DNA of 7,025 bases from an uncultured Gemmatimonadota bacterium (GTDB lineage: Bacteria > Gemmatimonadota > Gemmatimonadetes > Gemmatimonadales > Gemmatimonadaceae). The DNA is taken from NCBI GenBank assembly GCA_946480295.1, contig CAMLIT010000166.1:1-7025 (forward strand). The letters are read 5' to 3'. The notes beneath the pieces are model-generated. The model was not told the DNA's origin. It worked only from the letters and a program-made list of their open reading frames with translations, and searched no databases. The translations under genes were made by a program, and so were the position numbers. Within the stretch, counting starts at the first letter, position 1; the number at the start of each line of letters is the position of its first letter. This document shows positions 1 through 7,025 of this stretch, in pieces.

Positions 1-208
1 TGGCGAGCTTCGGGTCGAGCGTCGGCCGATGATGGATGAACCGGATGCCGAGCGCCGCCGCCGTCTCGCGAAGCGTGAACGCCGGATGGACGCTGGTGGT
101 GCGCGCGGCGAGCGACTGATCGCCGCCGAGGAGAACCGCGGCGACGATCGCCGCGACGAACATCGCGGCGGCGAGGATCCGCCCAGCGGGAGGGGGACGG
201 AAGGCCAT
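1..208 (-). CDS. N-terminal fragment of a probable CRTAC1-like FG-GAP/VCBS repeat protein (runs off left edge)
   Basis: Reading the minus strand from the ATG at 208 gives an open frame of 69 codons to the window edge. It begins MAFRPPPAGRILAAAMFVAA and continues through an Ala/Val/Leu-rich hydrophobic stretch at about residues 11-30, which looks like an uncleaved or cleavable export signal. After it comes a segment containing FTLRETAAALGIRFIHHRPT, then LDPKLA. The pattern of an Ala-rich helix, then GI-F-H-RPTLDPKL, resembles the start of CRTAC1/ASPIC-type FG-GAP repeat proteins, which are exported beta-propellers that often bind calcium. That family call rests on a short similarity recalled from the family, because none of the propeller repeats lie in the window. 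No Shine-Dalgarno sequence is visible before the ATG (the upstream strand is C-rich), so the start is uncertain; an internal Met at residue 15 is an alternative. A possible promoter lies at 247-275. Confidence 0.55.
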   Translation of the reverse strand, partial: MAFRPPPAGRILAAAMFVAAIVAAVLLGGDQSLAARTTSVHPAFTLRETAAALGIRFIHHRPTLDPKLA

Positions 209-246
209 GGAGGGGGCGGGAGAGGATGGGCAACGAACGAGCGGCG

Positions 247-275
247 ATTCTTGCCCAAAGACACGACGCCGACAA
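247..275 (-). promoter_or_regulatory. Possible sigma70-like promoter for the left-edge gene
   Basis: On the minus strand a TTGTCG hexamer (270-275) is followed, after exactly 17 bases, by AAGAAT (247-252). Each matches four of six consensus positions. Transcription would start near position 240, giving a leader of roughly 30 nt to the ATG at 208. This is pattern matching in a region without other coding signal. GC-rich phyla often use degenerate promoters, so it is only a candidate. Confidence 0.3.
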
Positions 276-366
276 TAGGGCATCTGCCTACCAATCGGCG
301 CGCGACGTAAGGGATTCGCCTACCCCGCCCCGGCCAGCTCGGGACCTTCAGGATTCTCGGGTCAAG

Positions 367-1422
367 TCATCTCGTACGCGGCTTCACCGCCGATTGCTGG
401 CCGGCGCCCGGAACCCGCCGGAAGCGGACGGGCCGCCGAGGCACCAGCCCCGCGGAACGCTGCCAGTCGGCGATCTCCTCGAACGACCACGTGTCGGAGT
501 TGCTGAGCAGCCCGAAATAGAAGTCCATCAGCGTTCCCATCTGGCCGGCCGCCTGCGGAGACTCGGGACGGATCGCCTCCTGGATGACGAACACACCGCC
601 GGGGCGCAGCGCCCGGGCCACTCGTCTGGCCAGGTCGCGGTTTGCCGCGTCGTCGAAGTGGTGCACCACCTGCGACGCGAAGACCACGTCCCACGTCTCC
701 GTGCCCAGGTCCTCCGTCAGCACGTCGCCGACCCGGTGCACGACGCGGTCTCCCATCCCCTCCTCGGCCAGCATCGGGGCCGCGCGGTCGACCGCTTCCG
801 GCAGGTCCAGGACGACGGAGCGCAGCCCCGGATGCTTGCGGCAGAGGAGCGCCGAGTAGTGGCCATGCGAGCCGCCGATGTCGAGCATGTCGCGCGCGCC
901 GGGGGGAATCGGCGTGCGCCGCACCACCTCCTCGCCCGCCCCGCCCGCCAGCGAGCGCATCCCCCGCTGATAGAGCTCCCAGTCCTCCGTCGACGTGATG
1001 GTCGCGTGCACGTCGAGGTGGCGCCCGGTGCGCACGTACTCGTCGAACTGCTCGATGACCTCCCACTCGAGGAACCGCAGGAGCACGTTGTCGCGCAGCG
1101 AGCGTGGGCTGTCCTTCAGCAGCCACTTCCGCGCGACGGGCGCCAGCGCGTACCGCTCCCGGTCGAGGCGCAGGTACCCCGCGCCGACCAGCGCGTCGAG
1201 CAGCTTCTTCGTGGCGACGGGGTGCGTCCCGCAGCGCGCCGCGACCTCCGCCGCCGCGAGCGGGCCGGCCGCGAGGGTCTCGAAGACCCCGACCCGCGTC
1301 CCCACCATCACCGCCCGCGCGAGCAGGAGGCTCGTCATCGTGTCCATCAACGGCGTCGGCGCCACTCCCAGCGCGAGCGCGAGCCGCTCCATCGGATTCT
1401 CCGCGACGGCACCAACTTTCAT
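367..1422 (-). CDS. SAM-dependent O-methyltransferase, COMT-like with N-terminal dimerisation domain
   Basis: This gene encodes a 351-residue class I methyltransferase of the type that transfers a methyl group from S-adenosylmethionine to a small-molecule hydroxyl (plant COMT and bacterial polyketide/carotenoid O-methyltransferase family). Residues about 10-105 form the helical winged-helix dimerisation domain, with the recognisable stretch GVFETLAAGPLAAAEVAARC (45-64). The Rossmann domain follows. Motif I is LDIGGSHGHYS (180-190), the acidic ribose-binding strand is VVLDLPEAV (203-211), GDVLTEDLG (232-240) is the next binding loop, and WDVVFASQVVHHFDD (244-258) is motif IV with a His pair where COMT enzymes carry the catalytic base. 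LRPGGVFVIQEA (272-283) is the strand after the usual RPGG turn. The length is typical of the family. The ATG at 1422 was chosen because GGAGGG (1431-1436) lies 8 nt upstream; the frame stays open further upstream, but that extension is Arg-rich shadow sequence. The substrate cannot be read from sequence and no biosynthetic genes adjoin it. It could instead be an N- or C-methyltransferase of the same fold. Confidence 0.9.
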   Translation of the reverse strand: MKVGAVAENPMERLALALGVAPTPLMDTMTSLLLARAVMVGTRVGVFETLAAGPLAAAEVAARCGTHPVATKKLLDALVGAGYLRLDRERYALAPVARKWLLKDSPRSLRDNVLLRFLEWEVIEQFDEYVRTGRHLDVHATITSTEDWELYQRGMRSLAGGAGEEVVRRTPIPPGARDMLDIGGSHGHYSALLCRKHPGLRSVVLDLPEAVDRAAPMLAEEGMGDRVVHRVGDVLTEDLGTETWDVVFASQVVHHFDDAANRDLARRVARALRPGGVFVIQEAIRPESPQAAGQMGTLMDFYFGLLSNSDTWSFEEIADWQRSAGLVPRRPVRFRRVPGAGQQSAVKPRTR

Positions 1423-1430
1423 CTGCTGTG

Positions 1431-1436
1431 CCCTCC
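1431..1436 (-). promoter_or_regulatory. Ribosome binding site of the methyltransferase gene
   Basis: The minus strand reads GGAGGG, a near-perfect Shine-Dalgarno sequence, 8 nt before the ATG at 1422. It decides the start against the open reading frame that continues another 133 codons upstream. Confidence 0.75.
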
Positions 1437-1713
1437 ATGGCTGAAGCTGTACTTCGTGTATACCACACGGTGCGGCGTCGCGCGAGTCTGCCTGACGAGT
1501 GCGCACCCGTCGCGCGCGACCGGCGAAGCACGCGTCCTCGCAGTCAGCGGATCGCGCCGTGCCGGGGCTCATCCGGCGCGGCCGAGCCTCGCGCGCTGCA
1601 CCAGTGGCCCGCTCCGGTGTGACGCCGCGCGACGTCCCTGCAGTCCACCGAACGAGTGGCACCGCGCGCTCCCGCGGGCGCGCGGCCGAATGGACCACGG
1701 GCGGAGTCGCCCC
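1437..1713. other. Gene-free stretch between methyltransferase and small orphan gene
   Basis: About 280 bases separate the two outward-facing genes. Both flanking frames stay open through much of this stretch, but the translations are Arg/Ala/Pro-rich with no recognisable features, as expected for GC-rich non-coding DNA. The only signals I see are the AT-richer patch at 1451-1468, described separately as a possible promoter, and the ribosome binding site of the small gene just after this stretch. The rest shows no repeat, hairpin or RNA gene that I can recognise. Confidence 0.5.
1456..1468 (-). promoter_or_regulatory. Possible extended -10 promoter element with short inverted repeat upstream of the methyltransferase
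   Basis: On the minus strand TGGTATACA forms an extended -10 element (TATACA at 1457-1462 preceded by TGG), placing a start near 1450 and a leader of roughly 28 nt. It sits in one of the few AT-richer spots of the gap. The same bases form a small inverted repeat, GTGT-N5-ACAC (1456-1468), which could be an operator covering the -10 box. No good -35 hexamer lies 16-18 nt upstream. Both readings are tentative. Confidence 0.35.
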
Positions 1714-1718
1714 AGGAG
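1714..1718 (+). promoter_or_regulatory. Ribosome binding site of the 85-residue orphan gene
   Basis: AGGAG lies 5 nt before the ATG at 1724. It selects this start over upstream in-frame starts (for example at 1499), whose extra residues are Arg-rich and featureless. Confidence 0.6.
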
Positions 1719-1723
1719 CCTCG

Positions 1724-1981
1724 ATGACCGAAAAGCGCCTACATGTCGCTCGCGACAGGCAGCACGTCTTCCTGTACGTCGACCGCAGCAGCTTCAGCGG
1801 TCGACAGGCCGCGCGCATCACCGAGCGGGTGCTGAACCTGCTGCGCGCGTGCGACGGCTACACGTTCGTGCCAGCACACGACGCGGACGTGTTCGCGTGG
1901 GTGGTGGAGTTCGTCTCACCCCGCAGCGCCGCCCGGTTCTTCCGCCATCTCCTGGCGAGTCACCGCGCCCGTCCGCTCTAG
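1724..1981 (+). CDS. Small protein of unknown function (85 residues)
   Basis: I do not recognise this protein. It is short and cytoplasmic-looking, with no signal peptide or membrane segment. A predicted beta strand HVFLYVDRSS (14-23) leads into an amphipathic helix at about 26-43 (GRQAARITERVLNLLRAC). A loop follows (DGYTFVPAHDADVF), then a second strand AWVVEFVSP (58-66) and a second helix SAARFFRHLLASHRARPL (68-85). The beta-alpha-beta-alpha order with hydrophobic strands would suit a small ferredoxin-like or ACT-like fold, but that is inference. The balanced composition, in contrast to the Arg/Ala-rich translation upstream of residue 1, and the AGGAG at 1714-1718 support a real gene. It runs convergently toward the membrane-protein gene, with only 33 bases between the two stop codons. 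Confidence 0.65.
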   Translation: MTEKRLHVARDRQHVFLYVDRSSFSGRQAARITERVLNLLRACDGYTFVPAHDADVFAWVVEFVSPRSAARFFRHLLASHRARPL

Positions 1982-2014
1982 CGGCGATCCGGCCGATCGT
2001 CGGGCCCTGCTCCG

Positions 2015-3073
2015 TCATCGAGTGTGGGGCGAAGTGGCGCTCGCGGAATCCGGCGTCCCCGCCTGCTGGACGGTCGGCAGCTGCGGCGGCAGGACGAAAT
2101 CGGAGGCGACGACGCCGGTGACGACGAGCAGCGCGACGGCGATCATCAGAAAGTACGAGAAGTCCACCGATTGGAAGCCGCTGGCGACGGCCGCGGCCAC
2201 GTTGCGCACGATCGGCCATGGCGCCTTGAGGGCGCCGAAGACGATGGGGGTCACGGACGCGGCCAGCGTGACGAGCACGGTGCGCGAGATGCCCGGCTGG
2301 AATGAGTGCCAGCTCAGGAAGGCCACGAGGACGGCGACGATCGCCAGCGCGAGCAGCAGCTTCTGGGCGCTCAACGTGCTCTGCCTGTAGGGCGCGAACT
2401 GATACCAGTTCGTGTAGATGCGCAGCGGGAACCAGAGCAGGAAGATCACGAAGACGACGGTGAGCTGCCGCGCCGCGTCCTGGTCGAGCCGCCCGCCGAC
2501 GCCGATCTTCGACGCGAGCGCCAGCCCGAAGGCGAGGAGCACCACGCACACGGCGCCGGCGGCGTTCACCAGGAAGAGCGGGATGGTCAGCCAGTTGCCG
2601 CGCGCTCGCAACCCCGCCAACGAACCGAAGGGACGTACGAGCTGCGTGAACTCCCGGCAGTCGGCGCTGTCGTACAGCTTTCCTTCGTCCTCGCGGAGCT
2701 TCGGCTCGAGCTCCCAGACGCGCCCGGCCTTCCCCTCCCCCTCGTTGAGGAGGAAGGGGATCGCGTCGAGGGTCACGAAGTCGCGCCACGTCACCAGCAG
2801 CGCCATGCCGATGAGCAAGGCGAGCAGGGTGTAGCTCACGAGCGCCGCGGTGCCGTGCGGACGGATGTCCTCGTGCTGGTCGTAGGTCACGCCGAGCACG
2901 CCGACGGCCGCGGGAAAGAAGGCGAGGAGGAAGAGGGTCGTGGAGAGGTAGTTCTGGATCCAGCGGCTGCCGCGAGGCCAGCCGTGCTTCACGACGAGCG
3001 CGATCGGCATGATGGTGCCGACGAGGAAGGTCGCGGCGAAGAGCCACACGAACAGCGTCAGGTCCCTGGACAT
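2015..3073 (-). CDS. Polytopic integral membrane protein of unknown function (about eight helices)
   Basis: The 352-residue product has about eight hydrophobic segments, near residues 5-28, 42-63, 76-96, 160-186, 203-225, 236-254, 264-282 and 305-325. A charged loop at 97-159 (including LLNEGEGKAGRVWELEPKLR, 108-127) splits the helices into three plus five. Notable polar or aromatic positions near membrane edges are FPLRIYTNWYQFAPYR (215-230), SWHSFQPG (254-261) and KAPWPIVRN (283-291). The last 25 residues are a disordered Thr/Ser/Pro tail. I do not recognise a family. The ATG at 3073 was chosen because GGGAG (3081-3085) is 7 nt upstream and the first helix follows directly. The start lies inside the 3' end of the SRPBCC gene (16-nt overlap), so the two are almost certainly cotranscribed and probably translationally coupled. 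A transporter, channel or enzyme role is all equally open. Confidence 0.85.
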   Translation of the reverse strand: MSRDLTLFVWLFAATFLVGTIMPIALVVKHGWPRGSRWIQNYLSTTLFLLAFFPAAVGVLGVTYDQHEDIRPHGTAALVSYTLLALLIGMALLVTWRDFVTLDAIPFLLNEGEGKAGRVWELEPKLREDEGKLYDSADCREFTQLVRPFGSLAGLRARGNWLTIPLFLVNAAGAVCVVLLAFGLALASKIGVGGRLDQDAARQLTVVFVIFLLWFPLRIYTNWYQFAPYRQSTLSAQKLLLALAIVAVLVAFLSWHSFQPGISRTVLVTLAASVTPIVFGALKAPWPIVRNVAAAVASGFQSVDFSYFLMIAVALLVVTGVVASDFVLPPQLPTVQQAGTPDSASATSPHTR

Positions 3074-3825
3074 GTCGAGTCTCCCGCCGACGAGGAGTCG
3101 GCTGCGCTCAGGACGGAGCGGAGTTGGCGGACCTGCGTCTCGAGCAGGTCGGGGGCGGAGCCCCGCTCGCGCTCGATCTGCCTCGCCAGGTTGGTGGCCG
3201 CCTCGCGGCTCGCGCGTATGCCGCGACTGCGAATGAACCCGAGCCGGGCGAGCGAGGAGCCGGGCACCACGAGCTGCTCGTAGATCAGCATCGTGCCCGT
3301 CGCGCCGGTGCTCGTGTTGCCCCACGGGAGGAAGCGCGCCGAGCCCGAGACGCGTGCCGGCGCGTCGGAGGCCTCGTCGCCCAGCGCGCGCCACCGCACC
3401 GTGTACTCGCCGGCGCGGCAGGTGACCTGCTGCCACATGTCGTACGCCTCGTCAGGCAGCACGGGGATGTCGATCACGAAGTGCACGACGGCCTCGTTCG
3501 CGCTCGGCCGATTGACGAGGCGCGAGACCTTCACCGTGGGCTGGTAGGTCGCCTGGCGCTCGTAGTCCGTGAGCACGGCCGCACCCTGCTCCGGTGTCGC
3601 GTCCACGAACTGGTAGACGCGCGAGCGGGGCCATGGCAGGTGCGGCACGGGGTCGAGGACCTGGACGGGCTGACCGCGCTCGAACGTCGCCCGCTGTGCG
3701 GCCGACAGCGTCTCGGCGGGCGTGCGTGCGCTGTCCTGTGCGCGCACGACCAGGGGAAGCGCGCTCCCGGGGAGGAGCGCGATGACGAGCGCGATCCGGA
3801 GGCATCCGACCGCTCGATGCGGCAC
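3058..3825 (-). CDS. Exported SRPBCC/START-like lipid-binding-fold protein
   Basis: The 255-residue product starts with a signal peptide: basic residues (H3, R4, R10), a hydrophobic core at about 11-27, and a VRA/QDS cleavage site after residue 29. The mature protein therefore works in the periplasm or outside the cell. Residues about 65-215 look like an SRPBCC (START/polyketide-cyclase-like) helix-grip domain: RVYQFVDATPEQGAAVLTDY (69-88) matches the first strand and helices, VVHFVIDIPVLPDEAYDM (113-130) the central strands, YTVRWRAL (141-148) the next strand, and a long C-terminal helix runs from about 191 to 221. Such domains bind hydrophobic ligands in a cavity. The start is GTG at 3825, supported by GAGGA (3832-3836) 6 nt upstream; there is no in-frame ATG nearby. 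The gene overlaps the downstream membrane-protein gene by 16 nt, which suggests the two work together. Ligand and function are unknown. Confidence 0.8.
   Translation of the reverse strand: MPHRAVGCLRIALVIALLPGSALPLVVRAQDSARTPAETLSAAQRATFERGQPVQVLDPVPHLPWPRSRVYQFVDATPEQGAAVLTDYERQATYQPTVKVSRLVNRPSANEAVVHFVIDIPVLPDEAYDMWQQVTCRAGEYTVRWRALGDEASDAPARVSGSARFLPWGNTSTGATGTMLIYEQLVVPGSSLARLGFIRSRGIRASREAATNLARQIERERGSAPDLLETQVRQLRSVLSAADSSSAGDSTCPGT
3081..3085 (-). promoter_or_regulatory. Ribosome binding site of the membrane-protein gene, inside the SRPBCC gene
   Basis: GGGAG on the minus strand lies 7 nt before the ATG at 3073 and within the last codons of the upstream gene. This fits translational coupling of the overlapping pair. 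Confidence 0.6.
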
Positions 3826-3831
3826 GTGCGA

Positions 3832-3836
3832 TCCTC
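3832..3836 (-). promoter_or_regulatory. Ribosome binding site fixing the GTG start of the SRPBCC gene
   Basis: GAGGA on the minus strand stands 6 nt before the GTG at 3825. This supports a non-ATG start that also places the signal peptide correctly at the N-terminus. Confidence 0.55.
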
Positions 3837-3890
3837 GCGTGGGCGAAGGGAAGCGTCGCGCGGCATCACGCGGCCCCGGCGCACGCGCCC

Positions 3891-3919
3891 ATAATTCGCC
3901 CTCCCCGGGGCGGGCGCAA
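3891..3919 (-). promoter_or_regulatory. Possible promoter of the SRPBCC/membrane-protein operon
   Basis: On the minus strand TTGCGC (3914-3919) and AATTAT (3891-3896) are separated by 17 bases, giving three and four consensus matches. The AT patch is the only one in an otherwise very GC-rich divergent region. The predicted start near 3884 leaves a leader of about 60 nt. The same AT patch read on the plus strand gives CATAAT (3890-3895), five of six matches to a -10 box, but with no recognisable -35, so its direction is uncertain. Confidence 0.3.
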
Positions 3920-4117
3920 TAGCCGGAATGTGTGCCTAACAGGAGACCAGAGTCGTCCTCTGCGTGGGACGCGGCCGTTCATCGCCCCGTGCGGGAGGTC
4001 TCGCCGAAGCTGCGGTGGATCCTGCACTTGCACCCTGCCGGACCGAGCGGGAGCACCGCTTGCCCCGGTGGACGGCACATCCGCGAAGTCGCAGTGAACA
4101 TCCACCCGAAGCGACTC
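3920..4117. other. Upstream region of the lipoprotein gene, no gene seen
   Basis: This stretch lies between the divergent operon's promoter area and the lipoprotein start. The lipoprotein frame is open back to a GTG at 3932, but the translation has no domain or signal character before the lipoprotein signal peptide, so I treat it as leader DNA. I could not identify a convincing promoter for the lipoprotein gene here. Confidence 0.4.
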
Positions 4118-5983
<1,866 letters not shown>

Positions 5984-6013
5984 TCGCGAGAGGCGGCATC
6001 GCCTCACGACGCG

Positions 6014-6048
6014 AAAGACCCGCCAGGCACACTGCCTGGCGGGTCTTT
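6014..6048. terminator. Perfect 16-bp hairpin, likely bidirectional intrinsic terminator
   Basis: AAAGACCCGCCAGGCA (6014-6029) and its exact reverse complement (6033-6048) flank a 3-base spacer CAC. The GC-rich stem is framed by A's on one side and T's on the other, so transcripts from either strand would end in a short U run (TCTTTGCTTTC on the plus strand). It lies 30 bases after the lipoprotein stop codon and 27 bases beyond the stop codon of the convergent DUF2723 gene, which is where a shared terminator would be expected. Confidence 0.85.
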
Positions 6049-6075
6049 GCTTTCAGTGCACGCGCGCGGCGCGCG

Positions 6076-7025
6076 TCACCGGTCGCTGTCCGCCGGGTAG
6101 CGCGCCTGCAGCGCATCGAAGATCGGCTCCTCGCGGACGGCGCGGGCCACCGCCCGCGACCGACTCAGCACCGCCTGCGCGTCGCGTGGATCGCCGCGCG
6201 CCTCGAGGATGTCGGCGAGCTCGGTGCCCGCGAAGACGTATGCCAGCGGGATGCCAATCGAGGGGCGGTCGACCCAGTCACCATGCTCGATGATCGCCGA
6301 AGGCCCCCGGAAGAGGTGCCAGAGGGAGTCCGACCGCGCGACGTCGTACCATCCCTGCCCCTGGACGTACACCGTGTCGGCGGTGGGCGCGCGCGGCGGC
6401 GCGATCAGCTTGCGGGCGAGCCCCTGCACGAGCAGCGCGCGGCCGAGGCCGAGCGAATCGGGATAGCTGCCGGTCGTCGTGCTGAAATAGATCGGACGCT
6501 GCGGCCAGGTGTCGGCGATCATGTGCAGCACCGCGATGTCCTTGTGCTCGAGGAAGCCCCTGCCCCCTCCGGCCTGCGGCAGCTTGCGCGGATCGATCGT
6601 GGCGACGAGCGCGCCCTTGCGCAGCTGCATGGGTCGGTCGATGAGGACAAACTCCGGCACCGAGTCGGCCTGGGCGAGTGTCAGGTGCACGGGAGGGCCG
6701 CTCGGCTTCGGCCACACGCGGCCGCGGTAGATCGCCGGCCCCTTCGCCGCGTCGTAGGCGTAGATGGGACGGCGGATGAGGCCACGGAGGTACCAGTCGG
6801 TGTTCAACAGAGATAGCACGGCGACCGTCACGTCCTTTCTCACTCCCTCGACCTCCTGGGCGTACCAGAGCGGGAAGGTGTCGTTGTCGCCATACGTGAT
6901 GAGCACCCCGTACGGCTCGACGGAGTTCAGCAGGTCGCGCGCGAACGCGTCGGTGACGCGATCGCCGCGTCGCGACGCGGTGTGCCAGTTGGTGAAGAGC
7001 GGGATCGCGGCGATGAGGAGGAGGG
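6076..7025 (-). CDS. C-terminal part of a DUF2723 (TMEM260-like) membrane protein, runs off right edge
   Basis: The frame is open from the right edge to the TGA at 6076, giving 315 residues of the C-terminal part. The first visible residues LLLIAAIPLFTNW end a hydrophobic helix. Then DRVTDAFARDLLNSVEPYG and GDNDTFPLWYAQEVEGVR (45-62) followed by LSLLNTDWY (70-78) give the characteristic DUF2723 extracytoplasmic signature. PQRPIYFSTTTG further on is also typical. DUF2723 proteins have an N-terminal bundle of membrane helices with a GT-C-like fold (outside the window) and a soluble C-terminal part; the vertebrate relative TMEM260 is a protein O-mannosyltransferase. A bacterial role in protein or envelope glycosylation is therefore inferred. 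The last 60 or so residues (SIGIPLAYVFAGTELADILE and on) resemble a short helical repeat. A GTG at 6906 could be mistaken for a start, but the family signature continues upstream of it, so the gene starts beyond the window. Confidence 0.88.
   Translation of the reverse strand, partial: LLLIAAIPLFTNWHTASRRGDRVTDAFARDLLNSVEPYGVLITYGDNDTFPLWYAQEVEGVRKDVTVAVLSLLNTDWYLRGLIRRPIYAYDAAKGPAIYRGRVWPKPSGPPVHLTLAQADSVPEFVLIDRPMQLRKGALVATIDPRKLPQAGGGRGFLEHKDIAVLHMIADTWPQRPIYFSTTTGSYPDSLGLGRALLVQGLARKLIAPPRAPTADTVYVQGQGWYDVARSDSLWHLFRGPSAIIEHGDWVDRPSIGIPLAYVFAGTELADILEARGDPRDAQAVLSRSRAVARAVREEPIFDALQARYPADSDR

Noticed and set aside
1982..2014. Small CGATC/GATCG inverted repeat between the convergent orphan and membrane-protein genes, considered as a terminator
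   Set aside because: The stem is only 5 bp with no T run on either side, too weak to call.
226..2121. 631-codon plus-strand open frame across the methyltransferase region
   Set aside because: It is antisense to the methyltransferase, whose motifs are unmistakable. Its translation is Arg/His/Pro-rich with no domain, typical of a shadow frame in GC-rich DNA.
3932..4117. Upstream extension of the lipoprotein frame to a GTG at 3932
   Set aside because: It would bury the lipoprotein signal peptide about 60 residues inside the protein, and the extra residues show no domain character.

Overview
This window looks like an ordinary chromosomal segment of a GC-rich, Gram-negative-type (diderm) bacterium. 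Coding regions are strongly GC-biased at third positions. There is a lipoprotein with a lipobox, a secreted SRPBCC protein, a TMEM260-like DUF2723 protein and the start of a CRTAC1/FG-GAP-type protein. This combination, with the style of the proteins, fits Gemmatimonadota (or a similar group such as Acidobacteriota) best. That assignment is inference from family content, not from a marker gene.

Layout, left to right. (1) The 5' end of a minus-strand gene runs off the left edge (1-208): a signal-anchor segment followed by the start of what looks like a CRTAC1/VCBS-repeat protein. (2) A complete minus-strand gene for a two-domain, COMT-type SAM-dependent methyltransferase (367-1422). (3) About 300 bp without a convincing gene, holding the methyltransferase ribosome binding site and a possible promoter. 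(4) A small plus-strand gene for an 85-residue orphan protein (1724-1981). (5) A minus-strand two-gene operon: a secreted SRPBCC/START-like protein (3058-3825, GTG start) overlaps by 16 nt the start of an eight-helix integral membrane protein (2015-3073). (6) A divergent intergenic region of about 290 bp. (7) A plus-strand lipoprotein gene of about 621 codons (4118-5983), with a folded N-terminal domain, a long Asn/Gly/His-rich low-complexity region encoded by 9-bp tandem repeats, and a Pro/Ala/Arg-rich tail. (8) A perfect 16-bp hairpin that probably terminates transcription from both sides. (9) The 3' part of a minus-strand DUF2723 gene that runs off the right edge (6076-7025).

No mobile element, CRISPR array, tRNA or rRNA was seen. 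Most genes point to the cell envelope: lipoprotein, exported SRPBCC protein, polytopic membrane protein and DUF2723 glycosyltransferase-like protein. Nothing ties them into one pathway except the SRPBCC/membrane-protein pair. The most unusual items are that uncharacterised pair and the repeat-rich, histidine-rich lipoprotein. I do not see clear evidence of a new defence or mobile system.
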